Shown here in pieces: positions 32,826 to 44,490 of a DNA stretch of 64,000 nucleotides; position 1 is the stretch's first letter, and each line of letters starts with the position of its first letter. The notes under the pieces are model-generated. The model had not been told where the DNA came from. It saw only the letters and a list, made by a program, of their open reading frames with translations, and searched no databases. The position numbers and the translations under genes were made by a program. Source of the stretch: Adenophora triphylla var. japonica (taxonomy: Eukaryota; Streptophyta; Magnoliopsida; Asterales; Campanulaceae); assembly GCA_022495995.1 (NCBI GenBank), contig JAFEMH010000933.1, positions 186,001-250,000 of the forward strand, in the 5' to 3' direction.

Positions 32826-33225
32826 ATGCTCTATACCATATACCCTATACCTTATACCCTAAATCTTATACCTATACCCTATACCCTAAATCCTAAATCT
32901 CTATATCCTAAACCCTAAATCATATACATATACCCTAAACTCTAAATCCCTATATCCTAAACCCTAAATTATATACATATACCCTAAATCCTAAATCCCT
33001 ATATCCTAAACCCTATCTAAATCATATACCTATACCCTAAATCCTAAATCCCTATATCCTAAACTCTAAATCATATACCTATGCCTTATACCTTATACCA
33101 TATATCCTAAATCGTATAGTACCTTATACCTTATATCTTATACCCTATACCCTATACCCTATACCCTAAATCATATACCTATACCTTATACATTATACGA
33201 AGCCCAACAATTCAGGCATCAGTAC
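32826..33225. repeat. Telomere-like CCCTAAA/CCCTATA array
   Basis: Degenerate heptamers (CCCTAAAT, CCCTATA, TCCTAAA) for about 370 bp, ending in a short unique centre near 33,198-33,235 (GAAGCCCAACAATTCAGG). Confidence 0.88.
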
Positions 33226-33234
33226 AACAATACC

Positions 33235-33642
33235 ATTAAATGGTATATGGTATAAGGTTTAGGGTATATGGTTTAGGGTATAAGGTATAATGTACATGTA
33301 TATGATTCAGGGTTTGGTATATAGGGTATAAGGTAGAAGGTTTAGGGTATAGGGTTTAGGGTATAAGGGATAAGGTGTATAGGTATATGACTTAGGGTTT
33401 AGGTATAGGGTATAAGGTATAGGTATACGACTTAGGCTTTAGGGTATAAGGTATAAGGTTTAGGGTATATGTATATGATTTAGGGTTTAGGGTATATGTA
33501 TATAATTTAGGGTTTAGTTTATAGGGTATAGGGTTTAGGGTTTAGGGTATAAGGGATAAGGTATATGTATAGGGTTTAGGGTTTAGGGTATAGGTATATG
33601 ATTTAGGGTTTAGGGTATATTTATATGGTTTAGGGTTTAGGG
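33235..33642. repeat. Inverted TTTAGGG/TATAGGG array adjoining LINE-B
   Basis: Opposite polarity to the preceding array, so the pair forms an inverted repeat around the 33,198-33,235 centre. It ends TTTAGGG followed by eight T, the LINE-B poly(A) on minus. Confidence 0.88.
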
Positions 33643-36204
33643 TTTTTTTTCTTTGAAGAACCAGGACGACGCCTGGGAGCTTTTATTGATGAAAGAAAAA
33701 TATTACATCAATGAGCAGGAATTAAAAAGCCCAACTCTAAAACCAACGTAATTAAAAAGTAGACCAATTTATCCCAAAGCATTAGGCCAAACATCAGCCA
33801 GCCTTTTGCCACAAAATTGCCCAAGCATGGCCCCAAAATTGCCCAATCCTGGCCAAAAATCCACTAGACCGGCCAAGGTGTTGCCATGAAGCCCAACGCC
33901 AAGCCAAACCAAACAGCCCACACCAAGCTTGGAGCGGACGCTCCCATGCCTTTTTGAGCGGACGCTCCCTCATTTTCCAGTAACTCAACGTTGAATCCAT
34001 CCTTATGAGGACGACTCGTCCCCAACAAACCTAATTCTTCCCCTACACAGGCATGACTCAAATAGATACCAGCAACACGGGGACGAGTCGTCCTGTAGAT
34101 CACGACTTGTCCAGCCAAGGTCAAGTGTGTCGCACGGCATACCCAAGCACTTGCAGAAAATCCAAACACCAGCAACACAAATCTGCAGCAACCCAACATC
34201 AACTGAAGCATTGCCAGACATTGACACCAGCAGCCACCAAATAAACAACCAAGCCCAAAATCAGCCCCATATCAACGTCTCTCAACATAAATTCCCAACT
34301 CATCAAACCTTAAAGCATTTATCACCTCCCCCGGCAAAGCATTAGCCATATCATACCTCATATTTTGACGATGATAATGAGCCACAGCCGCTAGATGATC
34401 TGCAACCCCATTTGCTTCCCTTAGAACATGTCGAATGCCAAAATCACCCAACAACCTCCCACATTCCCTAAGCTCATAAGAATATTGCCAAGGACCAGAA
34501 AAATTACCTCTCAAAATCCCGACCGCCACCAAAGAGTCAGACTCCACCTGAACCGAAGACATCTAAAGCTCCCGGCACAACCGTAAACCATCCCTCAATG
34601 CAAAAATCTCCGCCTGGATGTTAGTGCCCATCCCATAGTAATTGGAAAAGGAAAAAAATGAAACCACCCTCCAATCTCGAATGACACCTCCTCCCGAACA
34701 CTCCTCATGTACCGAGGAACCATCCGTGTTGAGGGTATAGTCGTAAGCACGAGAAGGCTCCCAACGCAATGTTCGTCTCCTCCTAAACTTCACCTCTGCC
34801 ACCCTTAAACCCAGCCTGGACAATATATCCCGAGCTATCGATGTAGGTTTTGCCTTAGGAATCATGAAAGAACACAAATCCACCAAAGCATGCTTAACCC
34901 CATCAATAATCGTATCACACTCCATCTGTTTGCCTTCAAAAACCATCTTACATCTCGCCTTCCACAAACCCTAGCAAACAAACATCATAGTCCCCATACG
35001 AACCAACCCAATTTGAGCCCTACGAGATTGTCCCCCGCACCACATATCCCATAGCTGATGCAGGTCCGCGTAATGATAACCTAGCCCAAAAAATGATGCC
35101 CAACGCTGCCATAAGGAAAGAGCCATAGTTGAATGCAGAAATAAGTGTTCCCTCATCTCCCCGTGGCCTCCCGAAATACAACATACACAACGATGAGGGA
35201 TATTGAATCCCCTATCCTCCAACCTCGCATCCACCGGAAGACCGTTGTGCATTAAATGCCACCAAAATCCACTTACCTTGGTGGGTATATATTTATGCCA
35301 TATCTTCACTCCCCAATCAACCAAAGGACTTCGAATCCTATGATGTTCCCACCAAGCTGCCGACTCAAAATTTCCAGACCGAGTCAAAATACATGCCACC
35401 CTATCCTCCTCATTGGCATCTATAACCACCCTCCGAATGTTATCATGCAGATGATCGGGAATGAGAGGGAGCAAATCATCAATCCATATCAAGCCATCCC
35501 TGACAAGCGATCGACAGGTCTAGGACCCCCAATCCGCTCACCACACCAATTGTCTACCCAAAATCTGATGTCACCCTTACCAACCACCCATCTGCTGCAG
35601 CTGCTGCTTTCCAAGCATGAGAACTAGATTCCGCAGGAAGCAACCCATACTTCTCACGAACAAAACAAGCCCATAAAGAATTTCCATGCAAAGCTACCAA
35701 ATCCAACTTGGCCAACATCATGTCATTAACCTCCTTTAAAGATCTAATCCCCAAACCACCTTCCTGAATGGGTTTGCATACCTCCTGTCATGCCACCCAG
35801 TACGGATAGCAATAAGGGCTTAGGCTCCCTCTTGATCCTTTTATCAACAGGTTTCTCAATTTCAACCGCTGTCTCTCCATGCACCTGACCTCTAACGCCA
35901 TTAGAGTCGTTGTTTCCATCATAGAGGTATGCAGGGTATTGGGTTATGAACCTTCCCTTTCTGGGCTGTATGCCTTTTACTCCAATCAAATAACTAACGG
36001 CAACCTGGACCTGAAAACCAAGAATAATTCTGCCCGGACCTTCTCCGCCCCCACAAATTAATTTGACCACTGGAACCAGAAAGCACATCCTGGTCATAGA
36101 GTCTAGGTTCGGCTGGTCTTTTTCCAAGCCTTCGAATCCTGATCCTGTTAGGGTTGCTGCCAGCTCCTATCCTAACCCGGATGCATCTGAAGACCTACAA
36201 GTTG
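33643..36204 (-). mobile_element. LINE-B, internally deleted non-LTR retrotransposon
   Basis: On minus, from 5' to 3': an unassigned segment with one open frame (35,744-36,127), then a jump into the end of the reverse transcriptase (IQEGGLGIRSLKEVNDMMLA near 35,700-35,780). Next is the zinc-finger region (34,971-35,492: ESAAWWEHHR, VSGFWWHLMHNGLPVDARLE), then RNase H (YTLNTDGSSVHEECSGGGVI, FALRDGLRLC, HVLREANGVADHLAAV). The 3' UTR ends with AATAAAAG, the stem-loop CCAGGCGTCGTCCTGG and A8. Endonuclease and most RT are missing. TAG codons at 34,971 and 34,563 break the frame. CACTA-2 begins at 36,205. Confidence 0.88.
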
Positions 36205-36840
36205 CACTACAAGAAAACAGGGCAACTGAAACGGATTTTTCGGTTGCAATTCAGGAAAATCGGTTGCAAATTGATGTTTGCAACCGAAAATTTCTGTTCC
36301 AAAGGCAGTCGCAGGAAGCCTCGTCGCTATTTGTGCGACCGCTTTTGACCGCTGTTTGGGTTGCAAAATCCTTGAAACGGAAAAAGTAGTTGCAAATTCT
36401 GTTACAATGTGTTTCCTAGAACAATTTTTACATCGGTTGCAAACAACAACTGATTTATTTATGTTTCTAAAATTTGCAACTGATTTATTTCTGTTACTAA
36501 TTGCAACTGATTTTTCTGTTTCAAATATGTTATTTCTGTTTCTAAAATTTGCAACTTATTTATTTCTGTTTCTAATTGCAACTGATTGTTCTGTTTCAAA
36601 TATGTTATTTTTGTTTCTAAAATTTGCAATCGATTTATTTCTGTTTCTAATTGCAACTGATTGTTCTGTTTCAAATATGTTATTTCTGTTTCTAAAATTT
36701 GCAACCGATTTATTTTTGTTTCTAATTGCAACTGATTATTCTGTTTCAAAAATATATTACATAGAACTAAATTAGCAACTAAATTTTTCAGTTTCAAGTA
36801 TGCAACCTAATTTGCAACGAAAAATTATGTTGCAAAAAAT
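36205..36840 (-). repeat. CACTA-2 left TIR and subterminal repeats
   Basis: Terminus CACTACAAGAAAACAGGGC, preceded by TTG (36,202-36,204), a possible 3-bp target copy. GGTTGCAA/TTGCAACC and TGTTTC/GAAACA half sites follow. 36,460-36,760 is a four-fold repeat of about 73 bp built from TTTCTGTTTCTAATTGCAAC and CTGTTTCAAATATGTTATTT. The ORF on each strand here is a repeat by-product. Confidence 0.8.
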
Positions 36841-38439
36841 TATTTTCTAAAAATAAAATATTACTAATATTATAAATATTTCTCAATTGTACCTGATTGA
36901 AAATTTAACTTAAATATCTTAAATCAAACAAATAAAGTCAACAAAACTTCAAACATAACATTCAAAATAAATTTCCAAATTATCATACTAAACTATCGTG
37001 CTGTTAAACTACGTATGCTTGAAGTCTCTAAGTCCTCGATTTGAGCATCTCTTGAAATTGCAACTGGAAATCATTTTTCATTTCCTCAAATTTAGCCTCA
37101 TATGTGGATTCTAATTTTGTCGTGACTTCATCCCTCATTTTCTCAACTCTTTCGTTCAACTTATCTTCAAACTCTTGTGTCTGTGTGAAATCTCCATTTG
37201 AACATGTAGATGACGAAATCGTGTTGCTTCTCAAGATCTTCGATGCAGGAACCAACTTACCAAAGCCGTACAAACGATTCTTTACAACGCCACCAGCTAC
37301 ATCCACCCAAGCTGTGGAATCAAAACCCTCACCTTTCTTTCGAGCAGTATAATCCTCCTAAAATGTAAATAAATAAAAAAATATTATAAGTAACTTTTCT
37401 ATTTGCATTTTATAAATAATAAAAAGAGTCTAATAAAATTAATAAAACATTTAGATTAAACTCACAAAGATTTTTTTGGACTCAGCATCCACAAACTCGC
37501 CACTGCCTTGCTTTCTCTTGTGGGTTCTAAGAAAAACGTCATCTTCTGTGATGACTTTGTCCGGATTCTTCTTTATCTGTAATAAAGACAAAGAATAATA
37601 ATTTACTCTTTATCTTCTTAATCTGTAATGACAGACTATATAAACAATAGATAAACTCTTACCAACGCAAGCTCATGTGAGGCAAAACTCTTTGAACCCC
37701 CTGAATGTTTAGTTAATCCCAAACTATTGCAGTCTGGCTTACGATTATTTCTTGCTTATTCACACTTCTTCCTAGCCTCGTCATTTGCATAAAATAGCAT
37801 ATGCCGATTCCATTCATGTTGCGTGCACCAAGATGGGTGCCCATTACGGGGGAATTGTTGTCGTCCCCTATGACACATCCGTTTGTACTGTTCACAAGCC
37901 ATCGTATTCCAAATTTTTCGAACTAGTCTTTCCGGATAAGTTTCAATGCACTTGTAATGGCTCTGCAATTAGGAAGTTAAAAACATATGTTATATTAAGC
38001 ATATATAAATTAGGTAATTAATTGGATTGAATATGGAGATATTACATTCCATTCCTTGAAATAGTAATCTTTCATCCCCTCGAGTACTTTCTTCCATGTG
38101 GGACCATCCTCACCGACAACGAATTTTCCTTGAATTGCATTTGTTATTCCTTTAGCCACACAAGGAAACTTGATACCATCGTCCTGCTCTGGAACTACCA
38201 AGCTGAAAGAAAATTATACCAGCTCAAACAGTTAACCCAATATACTTTTATTACGATATAAATAAGAATTCAACTTTCAAAAACAATAAAGCTTTTCTGC
38301 AGCGGGAACATGATAGCAACAAATTTGTCCTAGACTTAAAATGAAGCCCATTTCGCTGTGAAAAATGCAAGGGTACAACAGTACAGAGCATGCAATCTTC
38401 TACAGTAGAATAGACACAGGGAATAAAATATTCCAAACA

Positions 38440-39247
38440 ATCTAAGACTCCAACTATAAACAATGGAAGTTTAAAACTTCTTATCCATGGTCTTCTTTCA
38501 ATGTACTTTAAATTGGATATGTTAGCAGATTGTCTCAAGCTTTTTGATGAGATGGTAGTTAAGGATACAATTACTTGGAACACCCTGATTTGTGAACATT
38601 CACAATTAGGCCTTCATAACGAGTCAATCAAGTTGTTTATGGAAATGCTAAAGAAATGCAAACCAGATCTATTAACAATTACTTCTGTTCTCCGTGCTTG
38701 CAGTCACGTTGGGGGCCTGAAATTTGGCCTTTACATCCATGACTACATGATTAGAAATGGATATGCATGTGATTTCACTGCAAGCAACATTCTTATCAAC
38801 ATGTATGCAAAGTGTGGTTATTTGTCTACTACACATGATATTTTTGACAAAATGAAGTCTCGGGATTGGGTGTCATGGAACTCCTTAATCAATGGTTATA
38901 TTCAAAACAAACATTACAAGGAAGCAGTTGATGTTTTCAAGGCGATGAAAATGGAATTAATGCCTGATTTTGTTTCATATGTCACACTTCTGTCTATGTG
39001 TACTCAATTAAGAGATCAAGATTTTGCTAGGGAACTCCACTGTGAAATAATAAAAATAGGAATTGATTCATCCATAACATTGGGTAATGCACTTGTTGAC
39101 ATGTATACTAAATCTGGTAGCATGGAAAATTCGTTGAAGCAGTTTGAAGGCATGAATGTTCGTGATATCATAACATGGAATTCTATCATTGCTGCATGTT
39201 TTCATTCTGATGATTGTGACTATTGTTTCATACCAAAAGTGTACTAA
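38440..39247 (+). pseudogene. PPR gene fragment captured in the TNPA intron, opposite strand
   Basis: 249 open codons (38,501-39,247) of a PLS-class pentatricopeptide-repeat protein, a family that edits or processes organelle RNA. Repeats are visible by DEMVVKDTITWNTLICEHSQ, CKPDLLTITSVLRACSHVGG, YACDFTASNILINMYAKCGY, DKMKSRDWVSWNSLINGYIQ and TLGNALVDMYTKSGSMENSL. There is no start region, no C-terminal E/DYW part and no stop of its own repeat register, so it is a piece. The order recalls Arabidopsis At3g03580 (from memory). Upstream 38,440-38,500 may be more of the same gene in another frame. The surrounding TNPA exons show it was taken up by the transposon. Confidence 0.85.
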
Positions 39248-40091
39248 GAACTCATCAGATAATAAGTAGAGTCTAGCTTGAACAAATATGACATAATTTC
39301 TATATCAAAGTGCTATTTAGTATGCTAGTAACAATTGATTGATAGGCTAAAAAGCCTTGCCTGACATAATCATTGGTCTGTTCATGCATCACAAGTAGAA
39401 CACAGAGCAATTGGTAAAAAAATGAAAGTAAACCAAATCAACACCACAGTTCAACTACTGTTCATATATCAGTGCCCACCTTCTTATAACCGAAAATGCA
39501 AATGCCAAAGGCTCTTACAGAAAGACTGCTGAAGGAGGCAATCTAGCTCTATAAAAATGCATTTACTTCAAAAATATAATAACTGTAAACTTGAAGATGA
39601 TCCCTTGTTTTATTTTAGTTGGGCAAAATCTTCCCAGAGTTCTAGTGTGTACACTCAATTTTGAATTTTGGTAATTCAACGATGTGAACGAAGTAAATCA
39701 GTTTCTTCATGTACTCTGTAGTTGGTTAATTGATCGACCATCGTTCGGATCACTTAGAGAATTCCAACTGAAAGAAGGGTATACATGAATTGTGTATTTC
39801 CAAATTATATTTCAAACTGATACATGAACTGTAGTGTATTTCTAATCTATCCATTTCTCAAGGTGCATTTGTATTGGAAATTATGGATCCGCTATCTCTG
39901 TTGTTGAGGTTCTGTGAATTTCCTAGTTTCCTGATGCTCCTGGTTGATATTTCACGGTCACATCTTTCCATATAATTTATTCATTTTCATCCATCGTATT
40001 TTCAATTTCAAGCATATTTTCACTTTAATCTACGGCTTAGATTATTCCATGACTTCATCTCTAACAATGCAGGACTATAGTATCATTAGTA
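39248..40091. other. Remainder of the TNPA intron, no gene
   Basis: AT-rich. A block containing GAGCAATTGGTAAAAAAATG and AAAGTAAACCAAATCAACAC at 39,400-39,445 is repeated in parts at 40,365-40,432, bracketing the interior; it may mark an older insertion or duplication. Otherwise nothing recognised. Confidence 0.5.
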
Positions 40092-40192
40092 TTCCCTCTG
40101 TCCCCAAAGGAGCATTGAAAAAAAATCGAATTTGCTCTTGATCAAGAGCCAATTTGAAACTTTTTTCGACATTCATTTAGGGACGGAGTGAG
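40092..40192. mobile_element. Stowaway-like MITE, 101 bp
   Basis: Ends TTCCCTCTGTCCCC and GGGACGGAGTGAG are inverted copies of the Stowaway (Tc1/mariner) terminus and are flanked by TA on both sides (40,090-40,091 and 40,193-40,194). The interior has no ORF and an inverted TTGCTCTTGATCAAGAGCCAA core. Confidence 0.8.
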
Positions 40193-40194
40193 TA

Positions 40195-40440
40195 GTACAC
40201 AATTTAGTACAGAAAAGTGATGGGGAAAGTCTGTACTCTAAGAAAAGAGATATGAATAGCTAATCTATTAATTGAGATGCTACAAGACATTGACATTTTG
40301 CGGGGTTACACCCAATAATGCAACAGATTAGTTTTTGATGCACATCGGACCAAAATATAAAATGAAAGTAAACCAAATCAACACTACTGTTCATGAACAC
40401 AGAGCAATTGGTAAAAAAATGAAAGTAAACAAATATTAAC
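40195..40440. other. Intron sequence between the MITE and TNPA exon 1
   Basis: AT-rich, with the repeated block noted under 39,248-40,091; no gene. The exon 1 donor (AC|GTAAGT) is at 40,443. Confidence 0.5.
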
Positions 40441-40764
40441 TTACGTGTTCCGGTAAATAATAACTGGTATCCTCTGATCAGCATTCTCAGGTGCTCGCGG
40501 AGCTCTATTCTCACCACGACTTCTCCTATTGACTATGGACTCTGAATCATGTCCGGGCTCGCTACCACCTTCTGTAAAAGGAGTGCTTCCATCTGTCGTA
40601 TCCTCGTCAAGCTCTTGCGAGGAAGAGATATTTCCACCTCCAGGCTGATCACTTAGAGGTTCATCGATAGGCTCATCTACAAGGTGCTGACGTGTAACAC
40701 GAACTCTACCAGGTTCATTTCTGGAAGTTTCCCATCTGCTGCCTTTGCCTCTAACCCTTGGCAT

Positions 40765-41351
40765 AGTACTATATATATATATCCAAAAAATAAAAACAAA
40801 TGTAGACTTGCAACATAATTAAAACATGGATAAAGTAAAACAATTTAATAATAGCATCATTAAATAACACAAACATATATTTAAAAGCTGGAGTTTTAAT
40901 CAGGTAAACAGCATGAATGTAGCTAGAGTTCTACTCGCTGTTATTGTTTGGTTAAATTGAATTGATTTGATTTCCTCTCTTGATTAATATAACTACTGAG
41001 TCAATCTTAAAAACAAAAAAAAAATTACCAGTTGAAGTTAACAAAAAAATTAGGTCATTGTAAAGCACACATTTCATTTGAAGATAAGAATCTCTCTCAT
41101 AAACAATCTCCTCTTTGCAGATCATAGTTAACTACTGTTCGAGATCACCTGCATTTCCTTTCATAATTAAGACTAATAAGACCATCTAAGCTACAGTGGG
41201 CAAAATTTTAACTTCTCAAGGTGATATTTCTCCATTGTCAGGTTTTAGTTCCCCTATCAAGCTATGCAAACATCTTTTAAAACTGTAGCTACATTCATGC
41301 TGTTTAGCAATAACGAGGATATGAGTCTAACTTGGAGAAATGGATTATTCA
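40765..41351. other. CACTA-2 spacer between TNPA and the Tat-2 insertion
   Basis: AT-rich, no coding seen in six frames beyond short chance ORFs. TNP2 C-terminal sequence would be expected near here but is absent, so TNP2 may have lost its end. GCGGG at 41,352-41,356 is the left Tat-2 target copy. Confidence 0.5.
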
Positions 41352-41356
41352 GCGGG

Positions 41357-43052
41357 TGTGAATGTGTGCCCAAATTTTGTTTTTGTTGGATTCACGTGAG
41401 TTTGAAGACATCCGGTTTAATTTGAAAAACGGAGTCGCCACGCCATTTTGATTTCCTCAAAACTTTTAAAAAAGAATTTTTATGGGTTCGGAGGTTAAGT
41501 TACCCCTTGGGAAGAACGTTTGGCGTTCACCCAAGGTGCCTTGCCGGAGCAAGTCTCCCAAGATTTCATTAATCGTGCTTGCTTGCGTGCTTTCTTGTGT
41601 GCATGTGTTTGAAAATAAGGAGGGAATGTCCCAAGTCGTCTTCCGGACGTACAAACCATTTGTTGGTTGCCGCTCGGGATTTCTTGGAATTTATGTATTC
41701 GGGATTATGATCCCGCCCTCATCTTGGACTTGTGATCATCGCATTTTTTAGACCTTGGGACTTGCGTGATCGAGAGAATGACTCTCTTTGTAGTCAAAGA
41801 TGAGGTTCTTTAGAAAAGGAGGGTCCTTAGCCCATCAATCCTACACTTTAAAATGGTCGAGCTTGTATAGATGCTTCATACTCATCTTAAGTGATAATCG
41901 GAGATATAGGGTTCGAAGGTGTCCCTTTTCTAAAGAGATTATGAAACCTTTATGGAAGGAACGATGTAAAGATAAGATCTTTTACACCGGTCCGTTCCTG
42001 GGGAATGGGGGAATGTATGTAAAAATGACACTTTAATGAAAAGATGACATTTTTGGGTTGCAAATGATGCACTTAATTCAAAGAAATGATCTTTATTGCA
42101 AATGATGCATAAAGATTTGATTTTTTATGCAAATGATGCATTTTTGTTGAAGAAATTGGCATTCATTATGCAAATGATGCATAAAGATTGCATTTTGAAA
42201 AGCATATGATGCTAGTTTATGGTAAAGACGTGGTCTTTAAAGCAAATGATGCTTGGAAAAGGGATTTTGAATGCAAATGATGCATTTTGATTGAAAAGAT
42301 TTGATTTTTATATGCAAAGGATGCATAAAGATGACATTTTTATTTGAAAATGGGGGTTTTAGATGCAAAGGATGCACCTTTATGGGAAAAGACTACATTT
42401 TTATGACAAATGATGTCTAATGCATGCAAAAGGGGAAGGGGGAATATGAAGATATGATCTTTAATCTACCAAGTCCCAAGCAATATAAAGGTAATGCAAT
42501 GAGCAATTTATAAAGCAATTAGGATGCGAGGTTAGGGCGTGCGAGGTTACCAATGGCTTCCTTCTTCTTCGGGCGGAGCTAGGAGGAGAGGTTGGTCTTG
42601 GATCTTCAAGGAGGAGGGAGGGAGCTTCTTGGCCTTCTTCTTCACCTTCTTGAGCTTCCAGCAGTATTCTTCACGTATTTGGAGTGTTTGTGGGTGATTT
42701 GTTGTGTTAATTGTGTCTTGAAATGGGTAGAGGAGGGCTCTATTTATAGGCAGTCTGGATAAGGCTAATGAAGCCGTGCGGCTAAGGACAGCGAGCTAAT
42801 GCAGCCGTGCGGCATTATCCACAATGACTCAGCATTCTAGAACCATGCAAGGTGGCAAATTCTAGAACCTTTCCTCCTAATTAAGAAAAACGTGTTTCTT
42901 AATTAGGAAGGATCCTCTTCAGCCCTAAATTAATTAAAAACAGTTCCGGAATGTTTCCGGAACACTAGGAAGGTCTGGGGAATTACCGGAAAACTTACCG
43001 AAATTGCCGGGAAATTAAACCGGAAGGCATGAGTCAGATTTGGGTACTTACA
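41357..43052 (-). repeat. Tat-2 3' LTR
   Basis: 1,696 bp. It contains many dispersed GCAAATGATGCAT words (42,060-42,420) and a TATA box on minus, TATAAATA, at 42,741-42,748. Chance ORFs in it recur identically in the other LTR. Confidence 0.95.
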
Positions 43053-43065
43053 GAAGCCCCTCGGC
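43053..43065 (-). other. Tat-2 polypurine tract
   Basis: On minus, CCGAGGGGCTTC abuts the 3' LTR start TGTAAGTACC; same GGGGCTTC ending as in Tat-1. Confidence 0.6.
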
Positions 43066-43699
43066 AACGTCACTTGCAAGGCGAGTGGGGTTGTCGATAG
43101 AAAAGGATCCGATCTGGCGAATGCCGAGACGGATTGGGTGACCAAGGTGGTCGAGTGGCTAAACCTCTTATGAAAGGCTACCTATTTATCCCGGAGGAAT
43201 CAAGCCAGGCCGTAGTTCGGAATAGATCCTCTGGGGAATGGAGAAGAGAAACCGGTCTCTTCTTTGGGGGAAATAGAAGAGGAAATGACCTAGGAGGTCA
43301 AGCAATTGATCCTACTGGGGATATGCTAGGAGTGACCAAGGTGGTCAGATAACAAAGTCTCTTATGAGAGACTACTTCATCACTGAGGAGTGACGGAGGA
43401 AAAGGGTGACCAAAGTGGTCGGATGGCTGGACCTTTTATAAAAGGCTACCTACGTATCCCGGAGGAATCAAGCCTTGATCGTAGTTCGAGCATCACTAGA
43501 TAGTTAGGAACGATGTCTAGGATCCTTGAGGGTTTGACAATTAATGGAGGCTGTCACCTGAGAAAACTGGAGCTTACGTCACTATCGAGAAGATAGAGGT
43601 AGCTAAAGTTGAATGACGTTATTTCTTTATGACGGAAATAACGAAGACTAGAGCTTACGGCGCTATCTCTTTTTGACAGAGATAGAGGTAGCTAAAGCT
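43066..43699. other. Tat-2 3' UTR, diverged repeats
   Basis: Repeated phrases (GTGACCAAGGTGGTCG near 43,138, 43,333 and 43,405; CCCGGAGGAATCAAGCC near 43,190 and 43,460) show an older, larger tandem pattern of about 270 bp. No coding. Confidence 0.6.
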
Positions 43700-44100
43700 A
43701 GAAGAACTTAAGTATACTTCACTATTCGTGATAGAGGTATCTTAAGTTGAGAGGAACTTGAGCATACGTCACTATTCGGGATAGAGGTAGCTTAAGTTGA
43801 GAGAAACTTGAGCGTACGTCACTATTCGGGATAGAGGTAGCTTAAGTTGAGAGAAACTTGAGCGTACGTCACTATTCGGGATAGAGGTAGCTTAAGTTGA
43901 GAGAAACTTGAGCGTACGTCACTATTCGGGATAGAGGTAGCTTAAGTTGAGAGAAACTTGAGCGTACGTCACTATTCGGGATAGAGGTAGCTTAAGTTGA
44001 GAGAAACTTGAGTGTACGTCACTATTCGGGATAGAGGTAGCTTAAGTTGAGAGAAACTTGAGCGTACGTCACTATTCGGGATAGAGGTAAGCTAAGTTTA
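43700..44100 (-). repeat. Tat-2 3' UTR tandem array, 50-bp unit, eight copies
   Basis: Units of exactly 50 bp (AGCGTACGTCACTATTCGGG then ATAGAGGTAGCTTAAGTT); copies from 43,806 to 44,056 are nearly identical, with diverged edges. Same position relative to pol and LTR as the Tat-1 arrays. Confidence 0.95.
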
Positions 44101-44490
44101 GAGTTTTGACAATTCGGAGGTTGTCACCTAGCATTATCCCGTTATAACGGAATTAACGGAGGCGACTGGGAAGAAAGCTTAATTGCTTAAGAGATAAGGG
44201 ATATCTTCTGAAAAAGATGTTATCTTGGTTAAAAGATAACGGAAATTGCATGCCCAAGTGGAAGGTCCAAGGGCAGGATTGTAATTTTCTGCTCAGAGCG
44301 AATGAGGCCGCCCGGCATGAGATGGAGAAAAAGGAGCCGTACGGCTAGAAGCCTGTTTTTTCCAGATTATTTAAAATCAGATTTGAACGGGCCATTGGCA
44401 TTGTATTGCCGCCCAAGAACGCAGAGAGAGAGAAGAGAGGAAGAGAATTTCGAAATTCTTTCAATCCCCTTGCTTCCTTTTTGATTTGAG
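44101..44490 (+). promoter_or_regulatory. Upstream region of the Tat-2 PMD-like antisense gene
   Basis: Plus-strand TTATTTAAAATC near 44,368 is TATA-like, followed by a GA-rich leader (GCAGAGAGAGAGAAG) and the ATG at 44,491. The sequence GCCGTRCGGCT occurs here and in the LTR (42,774, 42,801). Promoter call is inference. Confidence 0.4.

Larger units (their letters stand above)
37028..40764 (-). pseudogene. CACTA-2 TNPA-like gene (Transposase_24 / Ptta type), five exons
   Basis: TNPA proteins bind subterminal repeats and help TNP2. Exon 1 (40,445-40,764) starts MPRVRGKGSRWETSRNE. After a 2.2-kb intron, exon 2 (from 38,202) continues in phase with LVVPEQDDGIKFPCVAKGI and EDGPTWKKVLEGMKDYYFKEW. 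Exon 3 (about 37,680-37,968) has RMCHRGRQQFPRNGHPSW and LFYANDEARKK. Exon 4 (about 37,460-37,580) has NPDKVITEDDVFLRTHKRK. Exon 5 (37,028-37,362) has GGVVKNRLYGFGKLVPASK and a coiled-coil C-terminus (FEDKLNERVEKMRDEV). A TAA at 37,756-37,758 interrupts exon 3 where CAA is likely. The large first intron holds the PPR fragment and a MITE. Confidence 0.75.

Noticed and set aside
36278..36797. 165- and 112-codon ORFs rich in FLFLKFAT and LQLETEIN
   Set aside because: Translations of the CACTA-2 subterminal repeat.
41482..42036. ORFs at 41,482-42,036 and their twins at 57,680-58,246
   Set aside because: They lie inside both Tat-2 LTRs, on the strand opposite the transcript, with no domain.
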